The notes beneath the pieces are model-generated. The model did no database searches, was not told the origin of the DNA, and saw only the letters and a list, made by a program, of their open reading frames with translations. A stretch of DNA of 5,601 nt from Pseudomonadota bacterium. Its GTDB lineage: Bacteria; Desulfobacterota; Syntrophia; Syntrophales; JADFWA01. Below are positions 1-5,601 of this stretch, in pieces; position 1 is the first letter of the stretch, and the number at the start of each line of letters is the position of its first letter. Made by a program: the position numbers and the translations under genes. The stretch covers positions 1 to 5,601 of the forward strand of contig JADFWA010000352.1 in assembly GCA_015222855.1 (NCBI GenBank), written 5' to 3'.

Positions 1-343
1 GCTAAGATGGTTGAGAGAATATTTTTCTTTCTCCCATCCCGAACAAAGTGAGCTCACTGTTAACAGGTTTCAGCGAATGTAACACTCGACATCCGCATAT
101 ACAAATGCCTCATAAAAAATTGCTGTATATTCCAAATTAGTAATTTTTGGCAATACCTCATGAATATTTGCAGGCTAAATCAACAGTAATTATCTTCATT
201 CGGCTAAGTTCAGATAGCCAACACATACCTTGATCAATGTTATCAAACCTGAAATTGTAAACAGCTTGCCAATCGATTTAATCTTAAATCAGTTAACTTC
301 TTTCCATGTATGGATCGCATCTCATAAGTTCGTTGTTAATTTT
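1..343. other. AT-rich stretch without a convincing gene
   Basis: No frame here gives a protein I recognise. A plus-strand frame open from the window edge to a TAA at 86-88 reads LRWLREYFSFSHPEQSELTV and six more residues. It could be the tail of a gene starting outside the window, but a minus-strand frame over the same bases is also open, so neither is called. A TTG-initiated frame from 230 to 484 runs into the mobile-element remnant and has no ribosome binding site worth the name; I consider it spurious. A perfect 12-bp palindrome, AGTGAGCTCACT, lies at 47-58. I see no tRNA, rRNA or CRISPR structure. Confidence 0.5.
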
Positions 344-479
344 GGGAATTCCGGTGACAAGATACTTAATTCAGCAATGAACCGAGAAGCGGCTACCACA
401 ATGCCGGCGGCGAACCTACCCCGAGGGAAGCACTGTATACGACTACGACTGCATGGGACGACAGATTTCGCGGAATTAG
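344..479 (+). mobile_element. Remnant left end of an IS200/REP-associated transposase unit
   Basis: The block begins with GGGAATTCCGGTGACA and continues to TACTTAATTC (364-373). I associate this sequence with the region just upstream of many Y1-type (IS200-like, REP-associated) transposase genes. About 80 bases later an ATG at 453 opens a frame reading MGRQISRN and then a TAG at 477-479. This resembles the MARQIARVV start of that transposase family, so the gene appears to be cut off after about eight codons. The remainder, including the HUH and catalytic tyrosine motifs, is absent: from about 476 the sequence belongs to a RelE remnant on the other strand. The short peptide around 385-455 (frame REAATTMPAANLPRGK) also looks like the translated upstream region of this element family. 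The family assignment rests on memory of similar sequences and a very short coding match, so it is moderate at best. Confidence 0.4.
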
Positions 480-621
480 GGTAGGCGGTTATAAACGTCT
501 TTCCGGTGCCCGACTTTCACAATCAGGACAACAAGGGTATCATTGTAAATTTCGTAGATAATACGGTAGTTCCCGGTTCTTACTTTATGAAAATCATTGC
601 CGCCCCACATTTAGGGGGGAA
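476..621 (-). pseudogene. RelE/ParE-superfamily toxin remnant, N-terminal half missing, frameshifted
   Basis: Read on the minus strand, the frame from 610 down to a TAA at 478-476 encodes 44 residues containing KVRTGNYRIIYEI followed by VKVGHRKDVYNRLP. This is the C-terminal half of RelE-type mRNA interferases (usual pattern RxGdYRiiYei...vghRrdvY). The arginines of the RTG, YRIIY and GHR motifs and the terminal tyrosine are kept. RelE toxins are usually 85-95 residues, so roughly half is missing. Just upstream, another frame (621-607) reads FPPKC, which matches the PPxC-K-L segment normally preceding this region. A frameshift and small deletion near 605-610 therefore separate the two pieces. 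Beyond 622 the sequence becomes the fdh terminator. There is no ribosome binding site before the ATG at 610 and no antitoxin gene beside it. It is almost certainly non-functional. Confidence 0.65.
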
Positions 622-631
622 GTAAATATAA

Positions 632-664
632 AAAAAGGCCTGCTCAAATTGAGCAGGCCTTTTT
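632..664 (-). terminator. Intrinsic terminator of the fdh operon
   Basis: A perfect 14-bp inverted repeat has arms 632-645 and 651-664 around a 5-nt loop. The core is GGCCTGCTC / GAGCAGGCC, flanked by A and T runs. On the minus strand the stem ends in a run of seven T after the GC-rich core, starting about 30 nt past the stop codon of the cytochrome subunit gene. It is the expected end of the operon transcript. Because T runs lie on both sides it could also stop plus-strand transcription coming from the left. Confidence 0.93.
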
Positions 665-691
665 ACTCTTTTTAGTGGATGTTGCCATCCT

Positions 692-1363
692 CTAATGATG
701 TGCGGGAGCTTCCTTTTCTTCTCCGTAAACCTCCAGCTTTCCTTCTTCTTCCATTTCCTTCAACCATTTCGGACATTGTTTCTCGCACCATGATCTCGTC
801 ACATAACCCGTGAAAATGGCCGGAGCGGAACCGGGGACCCCGATAGTTCCCAGATAGAGATGGATAAAGAAGAATGGGAAAATGACCACAAACCCAAGGG
901 CGTGAAGGAAGAACATAAACCGCACCATACCGGCGGAAAAACCAAGTGGGAACCACATGATCAATCCGCTGATGAACATGATAATCCCGAAAATAACCAC
1001 GGCCAGGAAGAAGGCCTTCTGCCCGGGATTGTATTTACCCGTTTCCGGAACTTTATCAACATGCCAGAGATAGCCTCCGGCACACTTGATCCACTCTAAA
1101 TCATCCGGGAAGTCAAACACACCGGCTTCCTTCCACCATACCCGTATTGAGAAGAGAAGAGATATGCCAAAGATCAGCCCTGTGAAGTTGTGTATTATCT
1201 TCAGGTTCTTCAAGCCACCCACGATTGTTCCCAGGAAGTTGAATGATTGAAACATCATCCCCAATCCCGAAATCATCAGAATGATGCAGGAGATGGCCAA
1301 AAACCAGTGTACAATCCTCTCAAACGCATCCGATACTTTTATCATTCCTTTTTTTGGTATCAT
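692..1363 (-). CDS. fdnI: Formate dehydrogenase gamma subunit, di-haem cytochrome b556 (FdnI/FdoI type)
   Basis: This is the membrane anchor of the formate dehydrogenase, 223 residues (E. coli FdnI: 217). It takes electrons from the beta subunit and reduces quinone through two haems b. Four hydrophobic segments lie at about 17-37, 56-75, 117-138 and 150-172. Histidines at 19 (RIVHWFLA), 58 (KIIHNFTG), 154 (FFLHALG) and 168 (FFIHLYLG) match in position the four haem ligands of E. coli FdnI (18, 57, 155, 169). The YNPGQK motif at 111-116 corresponds to the conserved N-x-G loop near the quinone site. The C-terminus is a hydrophilic, Glu/Lys-rich tail ending in two histidines. I start at the ATG at 1363, one base after the upstream stop, because AGGAGGTGAG sits 8 nt before it. 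The frame also opens at a GTG at 1396, but that would overlap the upstream gene by 32 nt and ignore this site. It is the last gene of the operon, followed by a terminator. Confidence 0.95.
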   Translation of the reverse strand: MIPKKGMIKVSDAFERIVHWFLAISCIILMISGLGMMFQSFNFLGTIVGGLKNLKIIHNFTGLIFGISLLFSIRVWWKEAGVFDFPDDLEWIKCAGGYLWHVDKVPETGKYNPGQKAFFLAVVIFGIIMFISGLIMWFPLGFSAGMVRFMFFLHALGFVVIFPFFFIHLYLGTIGVPGSAPAIFTGYVTRSWCEKQCPKWLKEMEEEGKLEVYGEEKEAPAHH

Positions 1364-1364
1364 T

Positions 1365-2162
1365 TTACTCACCTCCTCCCTGACTTGCTTGATCACCGTC
1401 TCCGCTCGTATCTTTGGGACCGTGAGTAATGTAGTGCAGGAAAGATCCTACGAGCACACCACCTGCCGCCAGTAAGCTGAGGGGTTTAAGCCAATCCTTC
1501 CAGGCAATGATAGTAAGCGGCACTTTCGGTTTAGCCGGAAGTTTAGCGTATGTAGTTGCTTTCTCCGGAAGGACATATATGACGTGCGTCCCGCCGACAT
1601 ATTTATCACCATATACGGTGGCGCCATTTCCAAGTTCTTCAGCCCGTTTGTATGCAAGCTTGAGAATCTTGTCTTTGTCACCGAACTGAAGAGCGCCGGT
1701 GGGACATGCCTTAACACACGCAGGCTCCAGAGCGCTCTGTATCCTGGAGAAACACAGGTCACACTTATAGACCTTGTCGGTCTTGGAATCGTACTTCGGT
1801 ATTTCAAAGGGGCATGCCGCCACACATTCTTTACAGCCTATGCACTTACTGTTGTCGATGGCAACAGTACCGTATTTTGTGTACTGAAGCGCTCCGCTTG
1901 GGCATACCTTGACACAGGAGGCATCGGTGCAGTGCATGCACCCATCCTTTCTGAACAGCCATTTGACCCCACCATTCCCATCAGAGATTTCCTGGAACCT
2001 GATGAGGGTCCATGTATTTGTCTGAAGGTCGGGTGGATTCTGATATGTCCCTGTATTTATAGTCTGTTTTGCGGGCAACCCGTTCCACTGCTTGCAGGCA
2101 AGCTGGCAGGCCCTGCATCCGGTACATTTTGAAACATCAATGAGTTTTACCTTTTCGGACAT
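1365..2162 (-). CDS. fdnH: Formate dehydrogenase beta subunit, four 4Fe-4S ferredoxin-like (FdnH/FdoH type)
   Basis: This is the electron-transfer subunit, 265 residues, carrying electrons from the alpha subunit to the haems of the gamma subunit. Sixteen cysteines form the four 4Fe-4S clusters in the family pattern: 13, 16, 19, 23 (KCTGCRACQLAC); 75, 78, 83, 87 (GCMHCTDASCVKVCP); 107, 110, 113, 117 (KCIGCKECVAACP); 134, 137, 149, 153 (KCDLCFSR... ACVKACP). The GGTHVIYVL motif at 190-198 precedes a single C-terminal membrane helix at about 225-245 (WLKPLSLLAAGGVLVGSFLH), which anchors the subunit with its clusters on the periplasmic side, as in Fdh-N. It has no signal peptide and is expected to be exported together with the Tat-bearing alpha subunit. 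It lacks the roughly 25-residue N-terminal extension of E. coli FdnH (294 residues). The ATG at 2162 directly follows the alpha-subunit stop codon with no gap, suggesting coupled translation. Confidence 0.96.
   Translation of the reverse strand: MSEKVKLIDVSKCTGCRACQLACKQWNGLPAKQTINTGTYQNPPDLQTNTWTLIRFQEISDGNGGVKWLFRKDGCMHCTDASCVKVCPSGALQYTKYGTVAIDNSKCIGCKECVAACPFEIPKYDSKTDKVYKCDLCFSRIQSALEPACVKACPTGALQFGDKDKILKLAYKRAEELGNGATVYGDKYVGGTHVIYVLPEKATTYAKLPAKPKVPLTIIAWKDWLKPLSLLAAGGVLVGSFLHYITHGPKDTSGDGDQASQGGGE
1368..1377 (-). promoter_or_regulatory. Ribosome binding site deciding the fdnI start
   Basis: AGGAGGTGAG in the mRNA, with GGAGG ending 8 nt before the ATG at 1363, is a near-perfect match to the anti-Shine-Dalgarno sequence. 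It lies inside the last codons of the upstream beta-subunit gene (the GGGE tail residues), so ribosomes finishing that gene are positioned to restart. It is the main reason to prefer the ATG over the GTG at 1396. Confidence 0.9.
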
Positions 2163-5100
2163 TTACTTCACCCCCTTCTTTTCAACATTCACCATGAAGG
2201 CTTTGCTTTCAGGTATCATGGTGTTGGGATCTCCGATAAACGGTGTAACCAGATTGGCTGAATCACCGGAGGTAAAGACCTCAGGTTTCTTGTCACCGTG
2301 AACGTACTTACGCATGTTCGTTGTCACCCAGCCGTAATGCCAGGGGATACCGACCTGATGAACAGTGGTACCGCCGTTTATCGTGAATGGTTTAAACCTC
2401 GGTGTTACGATCGCCACGGCTTCAACCTGACCTCTTACCGATTTTACGACCACACGTTCACCATTCTTGATCTTCTTCATCTTGGAAAGCTCAACACTCA
2501 TCTCGACGAACATCTCAGGCTGCATCTCCGCGAGCCACGGACACCATCTCGTCATGAGACCCGTCTGCCAGTGTTCACTGACGCGGTATGTAGAGCAGAC
2601 GAAGGGGAATTTCGGATCGCAGGTTGCTCTCGCATCCACATCTGTTCCCGTCCCGACCTTATCCCATCTCGTGATAGTAGGATTAATCATTTGAGGTGAC
2701 ATGAGGTTCTTTTCAACAGGACATTCCAATGGTTCGTAATGTTCGGAGAATGGGCCATCCGCCCTGCCGGGCCCGAAGATGCTGCCGACACCATGAGGCT
2801 TCATGATAAAGGGTGGTCTTCCCGCACCGGGTGCGGGAACGCCATCAGGAACATCACCAACCCATTTGGAGCCGTTCCACATAATAACGGGATGTTCTTT
2901 ATCCCAGGGCTTGCCGTTAAGGTCAACGGAGGCGCCATTGTAGATAATTCGGCGGTTGACAGGCCAGCACCAGGCCCAGTCAGAATAGAGACCTATGCCG
3001 GATTTGTCCTTCTTGCCGCGTCTGGCGGCCATGTTCCCCTTTTCCGTGTATGAGTTGCAGTACAGCCAGTTTCCGGAAGAGGTTGAACCGTCGTCCTGGA
3101 GATAGGCAAAGCTCGGAACAAGGTCGCCCTTTTTAAAGGATTTTCCTTTGACAATCCTGTCTTCCAGGAAGTAGCCGTTGATCTCTTTGGCGATATGATG
3201 GGCATCGAGATGGCGAATCTTGCCATCCGCCCCCATGGGACCGTAATCCCAGGTCATCTCGGTGAAGGCCTCTTCGACAGGACCGCCTTCCTTTTCGTAG
3301 AGCTCTTTGATCTTGTAGAAGAGCTCGGTGATTATTTCACCATCCGGCATTGCCACTCCGGGTGGATTAACCGCCTTGTATCTCCACTGCATCCAGCGGC
3401 CGCTGTTTGTGATACTGCCTTCCTTTTCAATTGATGCGGCACATGGGAGCATAAAGACCTCGGTCTTGATCTTCTTCGGATCCATACCGGGGCCTTTCCA
3501 GAATGAACCGGTCTCATTGTCAAAGATATTGACATTGACCATCCAGTCCAGTTTAGTCATGGCCTGCCTTGTCTTATTAGAACTGGCGCCACTGCAGGCG
3601 GGATTCTGGCCCCACGCGAAGAATCCGGAAAACTCTTCTTTGTACATCTTGTCAAAAATGGTCAGCCAGGAATAGTCTTTGCCGTCATCCAGCTTGGGAA
3701 AATACGAATATGCCTTTTCCAGTGTGACATCCGTACCATAGTGAGCCCGAAGGAGACTTGCTGTATACTTCGCGTAGTTTTTCCACCAGTTCAGACTCTT
3801 CGGCTCCTTTGTTTTGGGTGTATATTTGGCATTATAGGCCTCCAGTGTGGGAAGGGATGCCTTCGGAGTCTTGAGGTATCCTGGGATAATGTGGAAGAGC
3901 AGACAGTGATCGGTGGATCCCTGAACATTGGACTCACCTCTCAGCGCGTTGACACCGCCACCGGCAATACCCATATTGCCGAGGAGAAGCTGGATCATGG
4001 CCATCGTTCTTATGTTCTGGACACCTACGGTATGCTGGGTCCATCCCATGGCATACATGATCGTTCCGGCTTTCCCAACTTTGCCCGTCTTGGTGTATTC
4101 CTTGTAAACCTTTAGAAGATCTTCCTTTGGTGTACCCGTTATCCTGGATACAAGATCGAGATTATATCGGGAATAATGTTTCTTCATAAGCTGGTAGACA
4201 CAATTTGGATGTCTCAGGCTCTTATCCTTTATGACGACACCGTTTGCATCCTTCTGGAATGACCAGGTGGATTTATCGTACTTGCCGTCGGTAAGACCTG
4301 AGAAGACACCTTTATTGTCTCCCGGAAGTTTGAATCCGGGATTTACCAGGAAGGAGGAGTTGGTATAGTTTATGACATACTCTTTCTGAATGAGGTTATT
4401 GTCCAGGAGGTATTTGATCATGCCTCCCAGGAAGGCGATATCTGTACCCGACCTCAAGGAAGCGTAAATGTCAGCCTTTGAAGAGGTCTGTGTAAATCTC
4501 GGGTCAACATTTATCAGCTTTGCGCCCCTATCCATCGCCTCTGTGACATACTTGAAGGAAACGGGATGGTTGGAAGCAGCGTTGCTTCCCATAATTAAAA
4601 TCCAATCACTGTTTCTAATATCGATCCAGTGATTGGTCATCGCGCCGCGTCCGAACGACTCTGCCAGAGCCGCAACAGTTGCGGAGTGTCAGATACGGGC
4701 CTGGTGTTCAATAAAGACCAGACCCAACCCCCTTAAGAATTTTTGATAGATAAAACACTCTTCATTGTCGAGAGCGGCGCTGCCGACAGAGGCTATACCC
4801 TCCGTCCGGTTGACAACCTGCCCCCTGGAATTTCTCCTTTTAAAACTCTTGTCTCGACTCTTCTTTACGTTTTTGGCAATCCTGTCAAGCATCCATTCCC
4901 AGGACTTTACCTCCCACTTGTCGGAATAGGGCGCCCGGTAAAGCGGTTGGTCAAGCCGGTTTTTGTTAACCGATAACTGGTAAATAGAACCACCCTTGGT
5001 GCAAAGAGAACCCCTGTTGACGGGATGGTCAGGGTCGCCCTCCGTGTTGATGACCTTACCGTTTCGGGCGGATACAATGATACTGCATCCGACGGCGCAG

Positions 5101-5246
5101 TAAGGACAGATAGTAGTGGTCTCTTTTGCGTATCTGGTCTTCAGCGGTTTGGCGTAAGCGGATATCGGTTTCAGGCTGATTCCAATCCCGCTTGCCATCA
5201 ATGCCGTACCTGAGATCTTCAAGAAACCTCTTCTGGTAACTTCCAT
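2163..5246 (-). CDS. fdnG: Formate dehydrogenase alpha subunit, selenocysteine molybdopterin (Mo/W) enzyme (FdnG/FdoG type)
   Basis: This is the catalytic subunit, interconverting formate and CO2 in the periplasm. It is 1027 residues with TGA at codon 186 read as selenocysteine (E. coli FdnG: about 1015, Sec196). A Tat signal opens the protein: TRRGFLK at 4-10, a hydrophobic stretch, and likely cleavage after AYA (30-32). Cysteines 47, 50, 54 and 82 (CPYCAVGC ... GSLC) bind a 4Fe-4S cluster. The active-site segment reads HQARI-Sec-HSATVAALAESF, with the conserved histidine after Sec; then GRGAMTNHWIDI at 199-210. The RGESNVQG motif begins near residue 436 and carries the arginine equivalent to the catalytic Arg333 of E. 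coli FdhF. The C-terminal cofactor-binding domain contains YRVSEHWQTG and ends with GDSANLVTPFIGDPN. No frame change occurs across the TGA: sixteen sense codons join it to the downstream ATG at 4640, and these match the family. The start at 5246 has AAGGAGAA 8 nt upstream and places the Tat motif correctly. Whether the metal is Mo or W cannot be told from the sequence. Confidence 0.96.
2169..2177 (-). promoter_or_regulatory. Ribosome binding site for fdnH
   Basis: AAGGGGGTG in the mRNA, 6 nt before the ATG at 2162, lies within the last codons of the alpha-subunit gene (the KKGVK end). The stop TAA and the next ATG are directly adjacent (TAAATG), so this site can serve both terminating and newly binding ribosomes. 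Confidence 0.8.
4657..4691 (-). promoter_or_regulatory. Selenocysteine UGA codon and downstream SECIS-like hairpin
   Basis: The UGA is at 4691-4689. It is followed in the mRNA by CACUCCGC, and 17 nt after the UGA starts a hairpin, GGCUCU-GGC-AGAGUC (4671-4657), six pairs including one G-U. In E. coli fdhF and fdnG the SelB-binding mini-hairpin occupies a comparable place, and the codon register of GUU-GCx before the loop is the same. An alternative hairpin, CCGCAA-CUG-UUGCGG (4684-4670), shares two bases with the first and would exclude it. Bacterial SECIS elements lie inside the coding sequence, as here. The recoding is near certain from the protein; which fold SelB recognises is inferred. 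Confidence 0.85.
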
Positions 5247-5253
5247 AGCAGCG

Positions 5254-5261
5254 TTCTCCTT
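5254..5261 (-). promoter_or_regulatory. Ribosome binding site for fdnG
   Basis: AAGGAGAA in the mRNA ends 7 nt before the ATG at 5246. The same eight bases occur again in the leader at 5295-5288, where they are part of a hairpin, so the leader holds two SD-like sequences but only this one is next to a start codon. Confidence 0.8.
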
Positions 5262-5286
5262 TCTAAGAGTTTGATTAAAAAATGCT

Positions 5287-5314
5287 TTTCTCCTTTTCGG
5301 TTATGAAGGAGAAA
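5287..5314 (-). promoter_or_regulatory. Leader hairpin, possible attenuator or SD-competing element
   Basis: In the 5' leader of the operon TTTCTCCTT (5314-5306) can pair over 9 bp with AAGGAGAAA (5295-5287) around a 10-nt loop. A run of six T begins four bases after the stem (5282-5277), giving a weak terminator-like arrangement. Eight bases of the left arm are equally complementary to the true ribosome binding site (5261-5254). A second small hairpin, AAGCCT / AGGCTT (5340-5335 and 5326-5321), sits at or next to the predicted transcription start. Function is inferred; no known riboswitch class is recognisable. Confidence 0.35.
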
Positions 5315-5343
5315 CCCGATAAGCCTGACATAATAGGCTTTCC

Positions 5344-5372
5344 ACTATATGCTAAATGCCGCCAAATGTCAA
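5344..5372 (-). promoter_or_regulatory. Sigma-70-type promoter of the fdh operon
   Basis: On the minus strand a perfect -35 TTGACA (5372-5367) is separated by exactly 17 bases from TATAGT (5349-5344), one mismatch from the -10 consensus. The bases just upstream (5384-5373) are A/T-rich (ATATTAAAAATC), like an UP element. Transcription would start near 5337, giving a leader of about 90 nt before the ATG at 5246. No FNR-type TTGATnnnnATCAA site or sigma-54 -24/-12 pair is seen next to it, so any anaerobic or formate control would act through an unrecognised site. Candidate sites upstream are the ACATAACATA repeat near 5411 and GTTCAATGAAC at 5429-5439. Confidence 0.75.
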
Positions 5373-5437
5373 GATTTTTAATATGCATTCCCCAATTGTT
5401 TCATTATGTTATGTCATTGTTGGCACATGTTCAATGA

Positions 5438-5465
5438 ACTACCCCGCGGCAAGCCGCGGGGTAGT
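5438..5465. repeat. GC-rich perfect palindrome, REP-like
   Basis: ACTACCCCGCGGC (5438-5450) and GCCGCGGGGTAGT (5453-5465) form a perfect 13-bp inverted repeat around AA. It is very GC-rich in an AT-rich intergenic region. Neither side has a T run, so it is not a typical intrinsic terminator. Its size and its GTAG end fit REP-type palindromes acted on by REP-associated transposases, but that is inference; it could also stabilise or end a transcript of a gene to the right of the window. It lies about 65 bp upstream of the fdh -35 element. Confidence 0.6.
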
Positions 5466-5500
5466 AAGCCCTGCAGATTTCGCATCGCCCTTCAAATAAT

Positions 5501-5601
5501 TAGTGCCCATCCAGAAATAGTCTTTTTGCCCAATATCTGCGTTATGCTCAAAAAATAATCCTCGGAATATCAAATATATGCCTGCGGTTATTTTTTTCGC
5601 A
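5501..5601. repeat. Left arm and centre of a larger palindromic repeat cut by the window edge
   Basis: TGCTCAAAAAATAA (5545-5558) is matched in reverse complement by TTATTTTTTTCGCA (5588-5601), with mismatches only at the TC/CG step. Between them CCTCGGAATAT and ATATGCCTGCGG pair imperfectly around the centre near 5572. The symmetry still holds at the last base, so the right arm probably continues outside, towards a copy of the 5501-5544 sequence (TAGTGCCCATCCAGAAATAG and the next 24 bases) in reverse complement. I associate this kind of sequence with dispersed palindromic repeats in Desulfobacterota genomes, from memory and unverified. No reading frame of note crosses it. Confidence 0.5.

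Noticed and set aside
230..246. FNR-like site TTGAT ... ATCAA
   Set aside because: The half-sites are separated by 7 bases instead of 4, and no gene is appropriately placed downstream.
230..484. 84-codon plus-strand frame starting with TTG
   Set aside because: It has no ribosome binding site and an atypical start, its second half is the translated upstream region of the mobile-element remnant, and its last codons overlap the RelE remnant on the other strand.
1364..1396. GTG start for the cytochrome subunit, adding 11 residues
   Set aside because: It would overlap the beta-subunit gene by 32 nt and lacks a good SD. The ATG at 1363 has an ideal SD and gives a protein length and first haem histidine position matching E. 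coli FdnI.
1584..2132. Long plus-strand open frame opposite the beta-subunit gene
   Set aside because: It is antisense to a gene with 16 conserved cysteines, contains no recognisable domain, and is explained by codon bias of the real gene.
2163..4640. Separate 825-residue dehydrogenase gene starting at the ATG at 4640
   Set aside because: The preceding 16 codons and the TGA continue the same frame with family-conserved residues. The ATG is the internal Met of the GRGAMTNHW motif.
5421..5436. Sigma-54 promoter suggested by TTGGCAC
   Set aside because: No GC doublet occurs at the required -12 spacing, and it would point to the plus strand, away from the operon.

Overview
The window is dominated by one minus-strand operon encoding a complete membrane-bound, periplasm-facing formate dehydrogenase of the FdnGHI (Fdh-N/Fdh-O) type. 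The order of transcription is catalytic subunit (5246 to 2163), four-cluster iron-sulfur subunit (2162 to 1365), then di-haem cytochrome b subunit (1363 to 692). The catalytic gene is interrupted by an in-frame TGA at 4691-4689, exactly where this family carries selenocysteine. It should be read as one 1027-residue selenoprotein, not as two genes.

Organism: a selenoprotein-making anaerobic or facultative Gram-negative bacterium with a Tat system and a quinone-linked respiratory chain. The intermediate base composition, the selenocysteine FDH without an N-terminal extension on the beta subunit, and the palindromic repeats at the right edge remind me of Desulfobacterota (sulfate reducers or syntrophs). 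That assignment is inference only; no taxonomic marker is present.

Layout from left to right. 1-343 is AT-rich with no convincing gene. 344-479 looks like the left end of an IS200/REP-associated transposase unit, cut off after about eight codons. It abuts a RelE-type toxin remnant on the minus strand (621 to 476) that lacks its N-terminal half and is frameshifted. A strong, symmetrical intrinsic terminator (632-664) ends the fdh operon. The three fdh genes follow, with 0- and 1-nt gaps and a good ribosome binding site before each. Upstream of the operon is a leader of about 90 nt with two possible hairpins, and a near-consensus sigma-70 promoter (5372-5344). Farther right are a 13-bp GC-rich palindrome (5438-5465) and what looks like the first arm and centre of a larger palindromic repeat running off the window end.

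How it works together: the alpha subunit is exported folded by Tat (twin-arginine motif at its N-terminus) with its cofactor and oxidises formate in the periplasm. Electrons pass through its own 4Fe-4S cluster, then the four clusters of the beta subunit, then the two haems b of the gamma subunit to menaquinone or ubiquinone. In a syntroph the same complex could run in reverse as a CO2 reductase; the sequence cannot say which. Maturation genes (fdhD, fdhE, selABCD, molybdopterin synthesis) are not in the window.

No undescribed system was found. The points most worth checking are the recoded TGA with its SECIS-like hairpin, a possible SD/anti-SD switch in the leader, and the mobile-element/toxin scar beside the terminator.
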